DNA of 64,000 nucleotides from Rhodopseudomonas palustris (GTDB taxonomy: Bacteria; Pseudomonadota; Alphaproteobacteria; Rhizobiales; Xanthobacteraceae), in contig JACRJB010000037.1 of the NCBI GenBank assembly GCA_016215605.1, positions 41,506 to 105,505 of the forward strand, read 5' to 3'. The notes below the pieces were generated by a model. The model ran no database searches. It saw only the letters and a program-made list of their open reading frames with translations, and was not told where the DNA came from. Of the stretch, positions 7,670 to 16,759 are shown in pieces. Each line of letters starts with the position of its first letter. Within the stretch, counting starts at the first letter, position 1. Position numbers and translations under genes: made by a program.

Positions 7670-9060
7670 GCCAACTCACCGAGAATCCGCACCCACGAGC
7701 GAATCCCCTTCTGGAAACTGCGCAGGTCGTATTTCTCGTTCGGCGAATGGATGTTGTCGTCGTCGAGACCGAAGCCGATCAGCACGCTGTCGAGACCCAG
7801 CGTACGCTTGAAGTCGGCGACGATCGGGATCGAGGCGCCGGAGCCGATCAGCACCGCATCCTTGCCCCATTCCTCGGTCAGTGCGCGCCGCGCTGCGCTC
7901 AGCGGCTTCATGTTCCAATCGAGCGCGATCGCCGCGCCGTTGGAATGATCGAGGAACTCGGCACGGCAATCGCCCGGCAGCCGGGCCGTGACGTAGGCAC
8001 GGAATGCGTCGCGGATCTCGAGCGGGTCCTGGCCTTCGACGATGCGGAACGAGACCTTCGCCGAGGCCTCCGCGGCGATCACCGTCTTCGAGCCCTCGCC
8101 GGTGTAGCCGCCGACGATGCCGTTGATGTCGCAGGTCGGCCGCGAGATCAGTTGCTCGATCAACAGACGATCGTCCTCGCCGGCCGGGATCGACAGCCCG
8201 ATCGGCTTGAGGAAACTCTCGGCTGTCAGGTTCAGCCCCTTCCACTGTTCCAGGATGTCCGGCGGCAGGTCCTTCACGCCGTCGTAGAAGCCCGGAATGG
8301 TGACGCGGCCGTGCGCGTCGTGCAGGCCGCCGAGAATCCGCGTCAGCACGCGGATCGGATTCTGCGCACCGCCGCCATAGACACCGGAATGCAGATCGCG
8401 ATTGGCCGCCTTGATCTTGACCTCTTCATAGACGAGGCCGCGCAGCGAGGTGGTGATCGCCGGCGTCGACGGGTCCCACATCCCGGTGTCGCAGACCAGC
8501 GCGAAGTCGGCGGCGAGATCGCTCTTGTTCGCCTCGAGGAACGGCACGAAATTCTTCGAGCCGACCTCTTCTTCGCCTTCGATCACGATGGTGAGGTCGA
8601 TCGGCAGTTCGCCGGTCGCCGCCTTCCAGGCGCGGCAGGCCTCGATGAAGGTCGAGAGCTGGCCCTTGTCGTCCTGCGCGCCGCGCGCGACGATGATCTT
8701 GCGGCCGTCGGCGTGATCGGTCACCACCGGCTCGAACGGCGGCCGATGCCACAGCTCCAGCGGATCGACCGGCTGCACGTCGTAGTGCCCGTAGAACAGC
8801 GCGTGCGGGCGCTTGCCGGTGTTGCCCTTGGCTTTCGCGACGATCGCCGGATGGCCGGCGGTCGGCCGCACCTCGGCGTCGAAGCCGAGCGAGGCGATGT
8901 CGGCGCACAGATGCGCCGCCGCCGCCTTGCAGTCCGCGGCGAACGCCGGATCCGCCGAGATCGACTTGATCCGCAGCAGCGCGAACAGCCGCTGCAGCGC
9001 GGCCTCGAAATCGGCATCGGCGCGATCGAGCACCGCTTGAACGTGAGAGCTGGCGGACAT
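7666..9060 (-). CDS. M20 family metallopeptidase (dipeptidase type)
   Basis: A 464-residue zinc exopeptidase of the M20/ArgE/DapE/CNDP group. All expected metal ligands are visible: His in FYGHYDVQP, bridging Asp in GAQDDKGQ, Glu pair in IEGEEEVGS, Asp in LVCDTG, and the late His in NIHSPNE. A dimerisation domain (about residues 210-330) sits between the two halves of the catalytic domain. Start 9060 is preceded by AAGGAA; the longer frame adds 14 residues without a ribosome site. No signal peptide, so it is cytoplasmic. It probably hydrolyses dipeptides or acylated amino acids; exact substrate unknown. Confidence 0.93.
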   Translation of the reverse strand: MSASSHVQAVLDRADADFEAALQRLFALLRIKSISADPAFAADCKAAAAHLCADIASLGFDAEVRPTAGHPAIVAKAKGNTGKRPHALFYGHYDVQPVDPLELWHRPPFEPVVTDHADGRKIIVARGAQDDKGQLSTFIEACRAWKAATGELPIDLTIVIEGEEEVGSKNFVPFLEANKSDLAADFALVCDTGMWDPSTPAITTSLRGLVYEEVKIKAANRDLHSGVYGGGAQNPIRVLTRILGGLHDAHGRVTIPGFYDGVKDLPPDILEQWKGLNLTAESFLKPIGLSIPAGEDDRLLIEQLISRPTCDINGIVGGYTGEGSKTVIAAEASAKVSFRIVEGQDPLEIRDAFRAYVTARLPGDCRAEFLDHSNGAAIALDWNMKPLSAARRALTEEWGKDAVLIGSGASIPIVADFKRTLGLDSVLIGFGLDDDNIHSPNEKYDLRSFQKGIRSWVRILGELA

Positions 9061-9121
9061 GGCTATGTGTTCCTTGTTATGACTTGTGGTGCCGAGCGGC
9101 ACGACTGTCGCGCGTTTGCTC

Positions 9122-9201
9122 CGTCATTGCGAGGAGCGCAGCGACGAAGCAATCCAGCGGGGTGCACGGAGCTGGATTGCTTCGCTTCGCTCGCAATGAC
9201 G
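9122..9201. repeat. Dispersed palindromic repeat, family 1 (copy 2)
   Basis: Same inverted-repeat design as 1015-1094: outer CGTCATTGCGAG / CTCGCAATGACG, inner GCAATCCAG / CTGGATTGC. It sits between the M20 peptidase gene start and the end of the HerA-like gene, both minus strand, and may act as an mRNA hairpin. Confidence 0.8.
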
Positions 9202-9241
9202 TTGAAAGTTCGTCATGCGACGGCGCAACGCGCATCGTCGC

Positions 9242-10855
9242 TCACCGCCGCAGCATCCCGCCCAGCGTCCCCCGCACGATCGAGCGGCCGACCGAGCTGC
9301 CCATCGAGCCGCCGACCTTCTTGCCGAGTTCGGCCGCGAGACCGCCGACCACGGTGGTGGCGACGGTGCGGGCGACGCTGCGCGCCACCACTTGCCCCGT
9401 CGTGAGCTTGCCGCGCGGCGTGTTGGTGCCGAACACGGTCGAGACCAGGCTGCCGAGCTGGCCGAACAGGCCGCCGCTCTCGGCCGGCTCGGCGCCCTCG
9501 CCGGCGGCCTTGCCGTTCAGCCGGTCGCGCAGCTTCTCGAACGCCGATTCCGAGTCGATCGCGGTGTCGTATTTGCCGCGCAGCGGGCTCGCGGCGACGA
9601 TCGCCTTGCGCTCCTCCGGCGTGATCGGCCCGATCCGCGCCGACGGCGGCCGGATCATCACCCGCTCGACCATCGCCGGCGTGCCGTTGCCTTCGAGGAA
9701 CGACACCAGCGCCTCGCCCTTGCCGAGTTCGGTGATCGCCTTCGTCGTGTCGAGCTTGGGATTGGGCCGGAACGTGGTCGCCGCCGCCGCCACCGCCTTC
9801 TGGTCGCGCGGCGTGAAGGCGCGCAGCGCGTGCTGCACGCGGTTGCCGAGCTGCGCCAGCACGCGGTCCGGCACGTCGATCGGATTCTGCGTGACGAAGT
9901 AGACGCCGACGCCCTTGGAACGGATCAACCGCACGACCTGTTCAATTTTGTCCATCAGCGGCTTCGGCGCGTCGTTGAACAACAGATGCGCCTCGTCGAA
10001 GAAGAACACCAGCTTGGGCTTGTCGGGATCGCCGAGTTCGGGCAGCTCCTCGAACAGCTCGGACAGCATCCACAGCAGGAACGTCGCGTACAGCCGCGGA
10101 TTGGTCATCAGCTTGTCGGCGGCCAGGATATTGACCAGGCCGCGGCCCTGATTGTCGGTGCGAATGAAATCTTTCAGCTGCAGCGCCGGCTCGCCGAAGA
10201 AGCTTTCGCCGCCCTGGTTCTCCAGCACGAGCAATTGCCGCTGGATGGTGCCCACCGTCTGCTTGGTGACGTTGCCGAGCGCCTGCGCGGCCTGGCGGAT
10301 GTCGGCATTGACGTCGCCGTTCTCGGCGACCTTGGCGGCGATCGGCGCGATCGCGTCGAGCATCGCGCGCAGATCCTTCATGTCGACCAGCGGCAGACCC
10401 ATGTCGTCGGCGACGCGGAACGCGACGTTGAGCACGCCTTCCTGCACGTCGTTGAGATCGAGCATCCGCGACAGCAGCAGCGGCCCCATCTCCGACACCG
10501 TGGCGCGCACCGGATGGCCCTGCTCGCCGAACACGTCCCAGAACACCGTGCTGAACTGGTCGGGCTGGAACGCCAGCCCCATTTCCTTGGCGCGCTTCAG
10601 AATGAAGTCCTTCGCCTCGCCGGTTTCGGCGATGCCGGAGAGATCGCCCTTGATGTCGGCGGCAAACACGGGCACACCGGCGCGCGCGAAGCCTTCGGCC
10701 ATCACCTGCAGCGTCACCGTCTTGCCGGTGCCGGTGGCGCCGGTGACGAGGCCGTGGCGATTGGCGAGGCCGAGCGTCAGCCACGCCGGCTGTTCGCCCT
10801 TGCCGATGAAGATCTTGCCATCGGTATCATCGTTACCGGTTTCGCTCGCCGCCAT
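9242..10855 (-). CDS. HerA-like ATPase, DUF853 family
   Basis: A 537-residue P-loop ATPase of the FtsK/HerA superfamily (DUF853). Walker A GATGTGKT is at residues 39-46 and Walker B LVFFFDE at 282-288. Then come the VGVYFVTQNP sensor region and a C-terminal Gly-rich tail (about residues 460-537) that may contact membrane or partner. HerA relatives translocate DNA with the NurA nuclease, but this stand-alone bacterial family has no NurA partner here, and its substrate is unproven. It is a single-gene unit: the genes before it on the minus strand begin beyond 11 kb and the next lies past a repeat. Widespread in Proteobacteria, so probably core rather than island cargo. Confidence 0.88.
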   Translation of the reverse strand: MAASETGNDDTDGKIFIGKGEQPAWLTLGLANRHGLVTGATGTGKTVTLQVMAEGFARAGVPVFAADIKGDLSGIAETGEAKDFILKRAKEMGLAFQPDQFSTVFWDVFGEQGHPVRATVSEMGPLLLSRMLDLNDVQEGVLNVAFRVADDMGLPLVDMKDLRAMLDAIAPIAAKVAENGDVNADIRQAAQALGNVTKQTVGTIQRQLLVLENQGGESFFGEPALQLKDFIRTDNQGRGLVNILAADKLMTNPRLYATFLLWMLSELFEELPELGDPDKPKLVFFFDEAHLLFNDAPKPLMDKIEQVVRLIRSKGVGVYFVTQNPIDVPDRVLAQLGNRVQHALRAFTPRDQKAVAAAATTFRPNPKLDTTKAITELGKGEALVSFLEGNGTPAMVERVMIRPPSARIGPITPEERKAIVAASPLRGKYDTAIDSESAFEKLRDRLNGKAAGEGAEPAESGGLFGQLGSLVSTVFGTNTPRGKLTTGQVVARSVARTVATTVVGGLAAELGKKVGGSMGSSVGRSIVRGTLGGMLRR

Positions 10856-11173
10856 CGTGCCGTTTCCCCGCGTGCAGAAACAATCGAGCCGTCAGCGGCT
10901 CCGTTCGCTCCGCATATCCTGCATATCGATGAAAACTGTTCAACGATCATTCGGCGCCGCCGCAATCTCGCGGAACGGCGGTGCGAAATGCGCCGTCTTA
11001 ATCTCTTGGTAGAGCCGGCCGGGTCAGAACCCTCGTGCAATGTTGCAACACTCGCGAATCGAATCCGGCGGAACAGCGGCTTCTCGCGCGCGCGTTGCTT
11101 GTGTTTCGGAAATTGGAAGATCAGGATAAATGCGACAAGTACAATCCGGCAGACGACCGGCGGCGGGGGCGTA
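10856..11173. other. Divergent intergenic region, nothing specific seen
   Basis: The 318-bp region lies between the divergent HerA-like gene (minus) and the 122-residue protein gene (plus). It must hold both promoters. No inverted repeat, known operator or credible small gene stood out; a 28-codon frame from 10929 lacks a ribosome site. Confidence 0.4.
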
Positions 11174-11542
11174 ATGGACGAGTTGATTGAACGGCTGGCC
11201 GACAAGGCCGGCCTGGAGAAAGCCGTTGCCGGCAAGAGCGTCGGCATCATCCTCGGCTTTCTCCGCAACGAGGGTCCGCAAGAACCCGTCCAGGCCCTGA
11301 TCGACACCATCCCCGGCGCCGAAGCGGCGATCGAATCCGCCAATGAATCGCGCGGCGGGCTCAGCAAACTGATGGGCGGCGGCGTGATGGCGATGGGCGC
11401 GCGGCTGATGGGGCTCGGCCTCGGCATGGCCGACATCCAGAAGCTCGCGCACGAGCTGTTTCACATCGGCCGCGAAAAGATCGGCGCGGATCGGATGAAG
11501 ACGATCATCGCCGAGACGCCGGGCCTTCGCCAATTCACGTGA
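11174..11542 (+). CDS. Small conserved protein of unknown function
   Basis: A 122-residue, mostly helical, cytoplasmic protein. The N-terminal 50 residues form amphipathic helices (LIERLADKAG, GIILGFLRNEG). A Gly/Met-rich segment (GGGVMAMGARLMGLGLGM, about residues 68-85) could be a short hydrophobic helix or glycine hinge. I know similar proteins as conserved alphaproteobacterial hypotheticals with no assigned role. It lies 19 bases upstream of the DUF4332 gene on the same strand, suggesting a two-gene operon. The start is the ATG just after CGGCGGGGGCGTA. Confidence 0.75.
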   Translation: MDELIERLADKAGLEKAVAGKSVGIILGFLRNEGPQEPVQALIDTIPGAEAAIESANESRGGLSKLMGGGVMAMGARLMGLGLGMADIQKLAHELFHIGREKIGADRMKTIIAETPGLRQFT

Positions 11543-11561
11543 CACGTCAGTTCCGAGTCCA

Positions 11562-11969
11562 ATGACATACCCCATCTCCCAGATTGACGGCATGACCGCA
11601 GCGGCAGCCGCCAAACTGAAATCCGTCGGCATCCGCACCACCAAAGCCCTGCTCGAAGCCGCAAAGACGATGCGCGGCCGCAAGGCGCTCGCCGCCAAGA
11701 CCGGCCTGCCCGAACAGCAATTGCTGGAATGGGCCAACATCGCCGACTGCATGCGCATCCCCGGCATGGGCAAGGCCAAGGCCGAACTGCTGCGCGCCGC
11801 CGGCGTCTCGACGCTGCGCGAATTCACCCACCGCAACCCGGCGCGGCTGGCGCAGACCATGAAAGAAGCCAACCTCCAGCGCAAACTGGTCCGCGCCCTG
11901 CCGTCCGAGAAGGAAGTCGGGCAGCTGATCGAAGAGGCGCGGAAGTTGCCGTTGAAGATTAGTTATTGA
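11562..11969 (+). CDS. DUF4332 helix-hairpin-helix protein
   Basis: A 135-residue protein with two helix-hairpin-helix units, as in DUF4332: PISQIDGMTAAAAAKLKSVGI near the start and CMRIPGMGKAKAELLRAAGV at about residues 62-82. Such motifs bind DNA backbone non-specifically in polymerases and repair proteins, but no catalytic domain is attached here. It follows the 122-residue protein by 19 bases. A DNA-binding or scaffold role is likely from the fold; the biological process is not known. Confidence 0.8.
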   Translation: MTYPISQIDGMTAAAAAKLKSVGIRTTKALLEAAKTMRGRKALAAKTGLPEQQLLEWANIADCMRIPGMGKAKAELLRAAGVSTLREFTHRNPARLAQTMKEANLQRKLVRALPSEKEVGQLIEEARKLPLKISY

Positions 11970-12424
11970 GGGGGATGCGCGAAGCTTGGCTGACTGCGGA
12001 GTATCACCCCTTCCGGGCGTTCGGCTATCGTTTACTCGCATAACTTTAAGCTGCTTAGTGTTCTAGAACTACAACGGGTGCGCAGCCGACCTGAATTGTC
12101 GCAGCATGTTCATTTGAATCGGCTTCCGCTTTCTGCGGATAACGAACGATCCCTTCCTTTCAGTGACGGCAATGTCGCCAATTGACAAAAAGTGCACCTT
12201 AGCGACCGAGTTGCCGGCGTCCGCCTTTAGCCCTTAACGGACGTCGGCCCGCACTTTGCTGCCCCAAGGCGGTCGAGTATAAAATGAATTCAGGCAGAAC
12301 TGTGCGCCGCCGCAAGCGCCAAATTGCATCTTCCAAAAGCGCAACGTCGGTGTTTGGGGGCGTTCTTAGACGAGCATGCCGACAAAGACAGCTTATTTCG
12401 GCCTGGAGGCGTGAGGGAGGAGAG
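11970..12424. other. Left edge of the accessory island, with one stem-loop
   Basis: 455 bp without a convincing gene. Base composition falls visibly from about 12040 onward. A stem-loop with an 11-bp stem (GCCGGCGTCCG at 12213-12223, CGGACGTCGGC at 12238-12248, one wobble pair) lies about 180 bases before the next gene. AT-rich sequence (GAGTATAAAATGAATTC near 12275-12290) may belong to that gene's promoter. No integrase, tRNA or att site was recognised. Confidence 0.45.
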
Positions 12425-14611
12425 ATGAGCGACAAACTTGAGCCGATCATCCGAACAATCGAACGGCGCGCACAGTGCCGGCCAGGCCGCATGGTCGTTG
12501 CCATAAATCCGAGAACGGGTAAGTCGCTGTCGAACGCCGGCCTCCTGAATATCACGATCAACCGGATCCTGAACGATGAGGTCCTGTACGAGATAAAATC
12601 AGACGAATGGGTGTGCATCGAGGATTCAATCGTCACGATCGCAGCATTCCCGACCAACGAGCGCTCCGATTCCACCTTCCAAATCCGCGTTAGGGCATCA
12701 AAGGAAAACGTGACGCGGATTGCCGAGGCCCTACACAGTAAAGAGTTCAGTCCGACTCAGATTCTGCTCCAGTTAATCAATTACTCTCTCCGCGACTTGC
12801 TCAATGAATCGGCGAGGCAAGGCGAGATGTCGGCAATTGAGCTAATCGGGATCAACCGGTCAGCATGGGAAGCGGAAATTGTCCGGGCAATCGCAGGCAG
12901 GCTAAGCTTGGACGCCGAAATCGTGCTGCCGATGCAACGTCCGATCATCGATACCGACGTGGTGATCCGCGCTGTGGCAATACCGATTAGTCCGAGCGAC
13001 GCGCCCCACGCGACCTTTCCGATCACGTTCTCGGTTGTTCTGGCTCGCGCCCAATTGCGATCGAGCGAGCCGCTGCCACGTTCGGCGCGCGATGGCGAAG
13101 CGCTGGTGCGCATCATCATAATCAAGGCCTTTCGCGACCTCATCTCGCTCTACACCTATTGGTATCAATCTGAGGAGATGAAGAAGCAACTCACTGGCGC
13201 TCTGTCGGAAGAGTTGGGCCGCTATGCCTATTCACTGAAATCGATCGTGATGGATCCGATTGCACCTCCAATTCCGGCAGAGGATTTGATCGCCACCGAT
13301 ATCAACTGGACCGGCTCGCATGCACGGCCGATCTCCTTCCGTGTGCAAGCCATGGTTCGCATGAATACGGACGGCGCCGGTGTTTATCACGCGCGAAAGC
13401 TGGACCGAAACGATTGGATCAAGGCGGAGATTTCACGAGCCCTGGAATTCGCAATGCATGGCCGCAATTTGATCGAATTCACCGCGGAAGCCGAGCACGA
13501 GTTGCATAAGGCCGTGCATCGCCGGCTCGAGGATAGCGCACGCTGGATAGGCCACGAGGTTGCCTCACTCGAATTGGTTCCGCGAACTGAAATTCAACCG
13601 CCGCAGATACCCACGCAAGGCTACGGACCCCACTTTGAGATCAGTGACAATGGAATCATCAACTTTGCTCCAGCCCGGGCGCTCGATCGCCATGGCAACA
13701 ATATTGTCCGCCTTTCGAAATTACATCCCATCCTATGCACATTGACGTCAAACCTTGTTGAGGCGCTGGGCCACGGCAACATTCCCCACTGCTATCTAAA
13801 AGATAGAGCAGAGGCATATCGGGAGCTCATCGAGCATAGCATCGATACTATCGACTTCGCCAGGCTCTACGTGGAGGGTACTCGGCTTGCAAACGCGATG
13901 AAAACAGCCCTAGCTGACGAAGATTTGCCGCAACTCGCGCATCCTGTTCAAGAAGCGTTAGATTCGCTACTTCAATTGCACGGCACTTTTGTGCTGGCGA
14001 CAGCCGAAGGTATTGAAATTATCGCCGCCGAGGAGCGATACCGACGCACGCCGCAAGAAGAGGCTGAACACCGGGCCGCAGCTATCAGCTTTGCGGAGAG
14101 TTTACAGAATGAACCAAACCTGATTGATCCGAAGGCCGCCTCATTTGTCCTTGAAACAGCGAAGGAAATCGGGAGAGGCGCCAATCCCGAGCGCAGCAGC
14201 GTTATTGCGAGCGGCACAGTAAAGAACGTATCTATCGTTGTCTCAACTCTTGGAACGCTCGGAGCAGCCTCCACCGCGGCGGTAGCATCGGGCATACCGG
14301 CTTTGGTCGTAGCGAGCGGCATCTCGGCGTTGGTCGTTGGAGAGAGTCTGAAGAAGTCAAAGCCCTTCGCTGCCCTCACTGGATTGATTACCAAGGGACT
14401 TGATAAAGCATCTGACACGGAAGTCACAAGCGTACTTAGCACTCTCAGCGAAAGATTCAGGCTACAGCTTGAGCCTGTACTTAGGATTGAACCTCAACTA
14501 CGGCGTCTCGCAAATCAACGCGAATTCAGTTGGCTCAACCGAACGCTGGACTGGTTACAGTATGAGCCCTCCGTTGTCGATCGTTTCTCTTCGGAAACGG
14601 AGAACCGTTAG
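12425..14611 (+). CDS. Unknown 728-residue protein with SPFH-like repeats and a hydrophobic C-terminal segment
   Basis: I do not recognise this protein. The start at 12425 has an excellent ribosome site (GGAGGAGAG). Residues about 70-400 seem to hold three similar units, each a beta strand of the type TFQIRVRAS, FPITFSVVL or ISFRVQAMV followed by long charged helices. The pattern recalls SPFH/band-7 domains. A middle domain (about 410-480) contains FEISDNGIINFAPA and an LxxLxxNLVEALGHGN motif. Residues about 610-670 form two Gly/Ala-rich hydrophobic stretches (VVSTLGTLGAAS, ALVVASGISALVVG) that could be a membrane hairpin. Codon use and GC are unlike the neighbours, so it was probably acquired. 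No signal peptide. A membrane-associated defence or stress effector is possible but unproven. Confidence 0.8.
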   Translation: MSDKLEPIIRTIERRAQCRPGRMVVAINPRTGKSLSNAGLLNITINRILNDEVLYEIKSDEWVCIEDSIVTIAAFPTNERSDSTFQIRVRASKENVTRIAEALHSKEFSPTQILLQLINYSLRDLLNESARQGEMSAIELIGINRSAWEAEIVRAIAGRLSLDAEIVLPMQRPIIDTDVVIRAVAIPISPSDAPHATFPITFSVVLARAQLRSSEPLPRSARDGEALVRIIIIKAFRDLISLYTYWYQSEEMKKQLTGALSEELGRYAYSLKSIVMDPIAPPIPAEDLIATDINWTGSHARPISFRVQAMVRMNTDGAGVYHARKLDRNDWIKAEISRALEFAMHGRNLIEFTAEAEHELHKAVHRRLEDSARWIGHEVASLELVPRTEIQPPQIPTQGYGPHFEISDNGIINFAPARALDRHGNNIVRLSKLHPILCTLTSNLVEALGHGNIPHCYLKDRAEAYRELIEHSIDTIDFARLYVEGTRLANAMKTALADEDLPQLAHPVQEALDSLLQLHGTFVLATAEGIEIIAAEERYRRTPQEEAEHRAAAISFAESLQNEPNLIDPKAASFVLETAKEIGRGANPERSSVIASGTVKNVSIVVSTLGTLGAASTAAVASGIPALVVASGISALVVGESLKKSKPFAALTGLITKGLDKASDTEVTSVLSTLSERFRLQLEPVLRIEPQLRRLANQREFSWLNRTLDWLQYEPSVVDRFSSETENR

Positions 14612-14681
14612 CGCTTGGACCTGTAGATAAGCATTTGCTCGATTACAGAGCGCTACGGGGCAAGACCAGCCGTTCCCCCAT

Positions 14682-14808
14682 CCGCTTGACTCCCCGCCGC
14701 TTCCCGCGCAAAGCGCTGGCCATGAGCGCAGTGCAGCAACCCCCAGCGCCTCCCACCGCGACCGGCGGCGCCGCCGCGTTGCGGGTGCTGCTCGCGCGCC
14801 CAGTGCCA
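14682..14808 (+). repeat. Direct repeat of the folP 5' end, copy 1
   Basis: About 125 bp nearly identical to 16760-16886, including 36 identical bases starting CCGCTTGACTCCCC before the start codon and about 44 identical bases inside the reading frame. Roughly ten differences separate the copies, more of them toward the right end. Copy 2 is the real 5' end of folP, so copy 1 is a displaced duplicate bracketing the ImmA/DUF4411 pair. Confidence 0.85.
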
Positions 14809-14895
14809 GCAGCACAAACGCAGGCCGCAAATTCCTCCTTGGTCGGCGCCACAGTTGCCGCTCCATTGACCCGGCAATCAGGTGGTCTATCTTGA
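14722..14895 (+). pseudogene. Truncated folP start (about 30 codons of folP, then unrelated sequence)
   Basis: From the ATG at 14722 the frame encodes MSAVQQPPAPPTATGG and continues to LLARPVPA, matching residues 1-30 of FolP with few changes. After that it diverges completely, where true FolP has VMGILNVTPESF, and stops at 14895. It lacks every catalytic motif of dihydropteroate synthase. It is best read as the half of folP left behind when a segment was inserted or duplicated. Whether the 57-residue product is made is unknown. Confidence 0.7.
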
Positions 14896-15042
14896 GAGCG
14901 AGACAGCTCGGTCGGCGCAGGGCCTCGTTGAAATTCAGGCCTGTCGCACTGCGTTCTACGGCGAGCGGTCTATCTGGCGGGCGACTGGAAGTTCAGCCCG
15001 TCGCCTGACGACCGGGATCGAATTTTCCGGGGAACGCGGAAG

Positions 15043-16215
15043 ATGGCGAAGAGCGTGAAGGCGCTGATTAATCCGGCCATGCTGGCATGGGCGCGGGAGC
15101 AGGCCGGGTTCAGCCCGGACGAAGCCGCGCGCCGTCTCCACATCGACGAAGATCGCCTGCTCGCGCTCGAAGCCGGCGACGAGACATTGACGTTCCCCAA
15201 GCTGCTCGATCTCGCCGACCTCTACAAACGGCCGGTCAGCTTGTTTTACCTCAAGGCGCCGCCGAAGGGTTGGCAACCGATTCAGGATTTCCGGCGTCTT
15301 CCGGGCGTCGATGACGGCTTTTCCCCGCAACTGATCTACGCCATTCGGCTTGCCAGGGAACGGCGCGAGATCGCGTTGACGGTCCGCGATCAGCTCGGCG
15401 AGAAGGTCCGGGATTTCGATCTCGAAGCCACGCTCGAATCCGATGTCGAAAAGCTCGGCGAAACAATCCGCGACTATCTCGGCATCACCGAGACCGGTCA
15501 ACAGAAGTTCCGCCGCAAGGCGTTCGACGGCTGGCGCATCGCGATCGAGGCGAAGGACATTCTGGTCTTCGTCGTCCCCCGACTTAAAATCCGCGAGATG
15601 CGCGGCACGGCGCTGGCCGAGCGGACGATGCCGGTGATCCTCATCAATGGGAAGGACCGCGGCAACGGCCGCGTCTTCACGCTGCTGCACGAGTTCTGTC
15701 ATTTGGCGCTGCGTCAGAGCGGCGTCAGCAACATGGGTGGGGACCGCAACGACGCCCCTCACCCCGAGGTCGAGAAATTCTGCAACGCCGTGGCCGCGGC
15801 GGCGCTGATGCCGCGCGACTGGTTGCTCGGGGAGCCGCTGGTCGCGCAAAAGGGCAGTCAGAACAGCTGGCGCGACGACGAACTGGAGGCGCTGGCGTTG
15901 CGCTTCGGCGTCAGCCAGGAAGCCGTGCTGCGCCGCCTGCTGACGCTCGGCCGCACGACGCAGGCGTTCTACGACAACAAGCGGGCCGAATTTCAGAAGA
16001 TCTATGCCCGGCTCGACGAGCGGAAGGAAGCCGCCGAAGGCGGCCCGAAGTACCACCATGTGGTGCTGAGCCAGCTCGGCCGCACCTTCACACAGCTCAT
16101 TTTCCAAGGCTATCACGATCGATATTTCACGCTGCGCGATGTCGCAGGTCTTTTGAACATGAAGGTTACCACCGTTCCTGTGATGGAAAAGGCGGCCTTT
16201 GGCATTGCAGGCTGA
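15043..16215 (+). CDS. XRE family regulator fused to ImmA/IrrE zinc peptidase domain
   Basis: A 390-residue two-domain protein. Residues about 8-70 form an XRE-type helix-turn-helix (LAWAREQAGFSPDEAARRL...LLALEAGD). Residues about 155-270 form the ImmA/IrrE metallopeptidase domain with HEFCH (the HExxH zinc motif) at 216-220 and the downstream NAVAAAALMP helix typical of the family. In phages and ICEs such proteins cleave repressors. In chromosomes, long XRE-ImmA proteins pair with a PIN/DUF4411 toxin. The next gene, 6 bases on, is exactly that partner, so this is probably its antitoxin/regulator. The pair lies between two copies of the folP 5' end. Confidence 0.88.
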   Translation: MAKSVKALINPAMLAWAREQAGFSPDEAARRLHIDEDRLLALEAGDETLTFPKLLDLADLYKRPVSLFYLKAPPKGWQPIQDFRRLPGVDDGFSPQLIYAIRLARERREIALTVRDQLGEKVRDFDLEATLESDVEKLGETIRDYLGITETGQQKFRRKAFDGWRIAIEAKDILVFVVPRLKIREMRGTALAERTMPVILINGKDRGNGRVFTLLHEFCHLALRQSGVSNMGGDRNDAPHPEVEKFCNAVAAAALMPRDWLLGEPLVAQKGSQNSWRDDELEALALRFGVSQEAVLRRLLTLGRTTQAFYDNKRAEFQKIYARLDERKEAAEGGPKYHHVVLSQLGRTFTQLIFQGYHDRYFTLRDVAGLLNMKVTTVPVMEKAAFGIAG

Positions 16216-16221
16216 GCCGAC

Positions 16222-16689
16222 ATGGCTGCAAAGATCTATTGCATCGATACGAGCGCGCTGATCGCGGCCTGGTACGAGCGCTACAAGCCCAACCGCTTTC
16301 CGAAGCTGTGGCAGCAGCTCGACCAGCTCATCGCAAGTGATCGTCTGGTTTCCTCGACGCTGGTGCTGCGGGAATGCAGCAAGCGGTCCGAAGAATTGCA
16401 CGGCTGGCTGAAGCCGCGCGAAGCCATGTTCATCATGCCTGACGAAGCCGTGCAGTCGCAGGTCGACCATATCGTCAACACCTACACCGGCCTGGTCTCT
16501 GCAGGGAAAGAGAAATTCCAGGCCGACCCGTTCGTGATCGCCCTGGCCAAGGCGCAAGGCTACACGGTCGTCACCGAAGAAACCGGCATTGGCAGCCTCG
16601 GCAAGATTCCCGGTGTCTGCAACGCCATGAAGGTCGATTGTATCAACCTGATGCATTTGATCGACGAAGAGGACTGGGTGCTCGGATAG
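16222..16689 (+). CDS. DUF4411 PIN-like toxin
   Basis: A 155-residue PIN-fold protein of the DUF4411 family. The acidic residues expected for metal-dependent RNA cleavage are visible: Asp in IYCIDTSALI (residues 6-14), Glu in VLRECSKRS, Asp in KFQADPFVIALAKA, and TEE near residue 119. It begins 6 bases after the XRE-ImmA stop, so the two are co-translated. By family precedent it is the toxin (ribonuclease) of a two-gene module controlled by the upstream protein. Activity here is not tested. Length and motifs are complete, so there is no sign of decay. Confidence 0.85.
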   Translation: MAAKIYCIDTSALIAAWYERYKPNRFPKLWQQLDQLIASDRLVSSTLVLRECSKRSEELHGWLKPREAMFIMPDEAVQSQVDHIVNTYTGLVSAGKEKFQADPFVIALAKAQGYTVVTEETGIGSLGKIPGVCNAMKVDCINLMHLIDEEDWVLG

Positions 16690-16759
16690 CTTGCTCGCAC
16701 GCTTGCAGATTTGAACAAGTTGGTAATGCCGCTGACCCCGCCGTTCGACCAGTTGATCC

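Larger units (their letters stand above)
14612..15042. other. Island junction carrying the first folP 5' copy
   Basis: 431 bp between the unknown gene and the XRE-ImmA gene. It holds the first copy of the folP 5' repeat (14682-14808) and, after it, about 230 bp of unrelated DNA leading to the ribosome site GGGGAACGCGGAAG before 15043. No other gene was seen. Confidence 0.6.

Noticed and set aside
9215..11173. Plus-strand frame running opposite the HerA-like gene into the 122-residue protein gene
   Set aside because: Only the last 123 codons (from 11174) look like protein; the rest is antisense to a gene with Walker motifs. The true start is taken as 11174.
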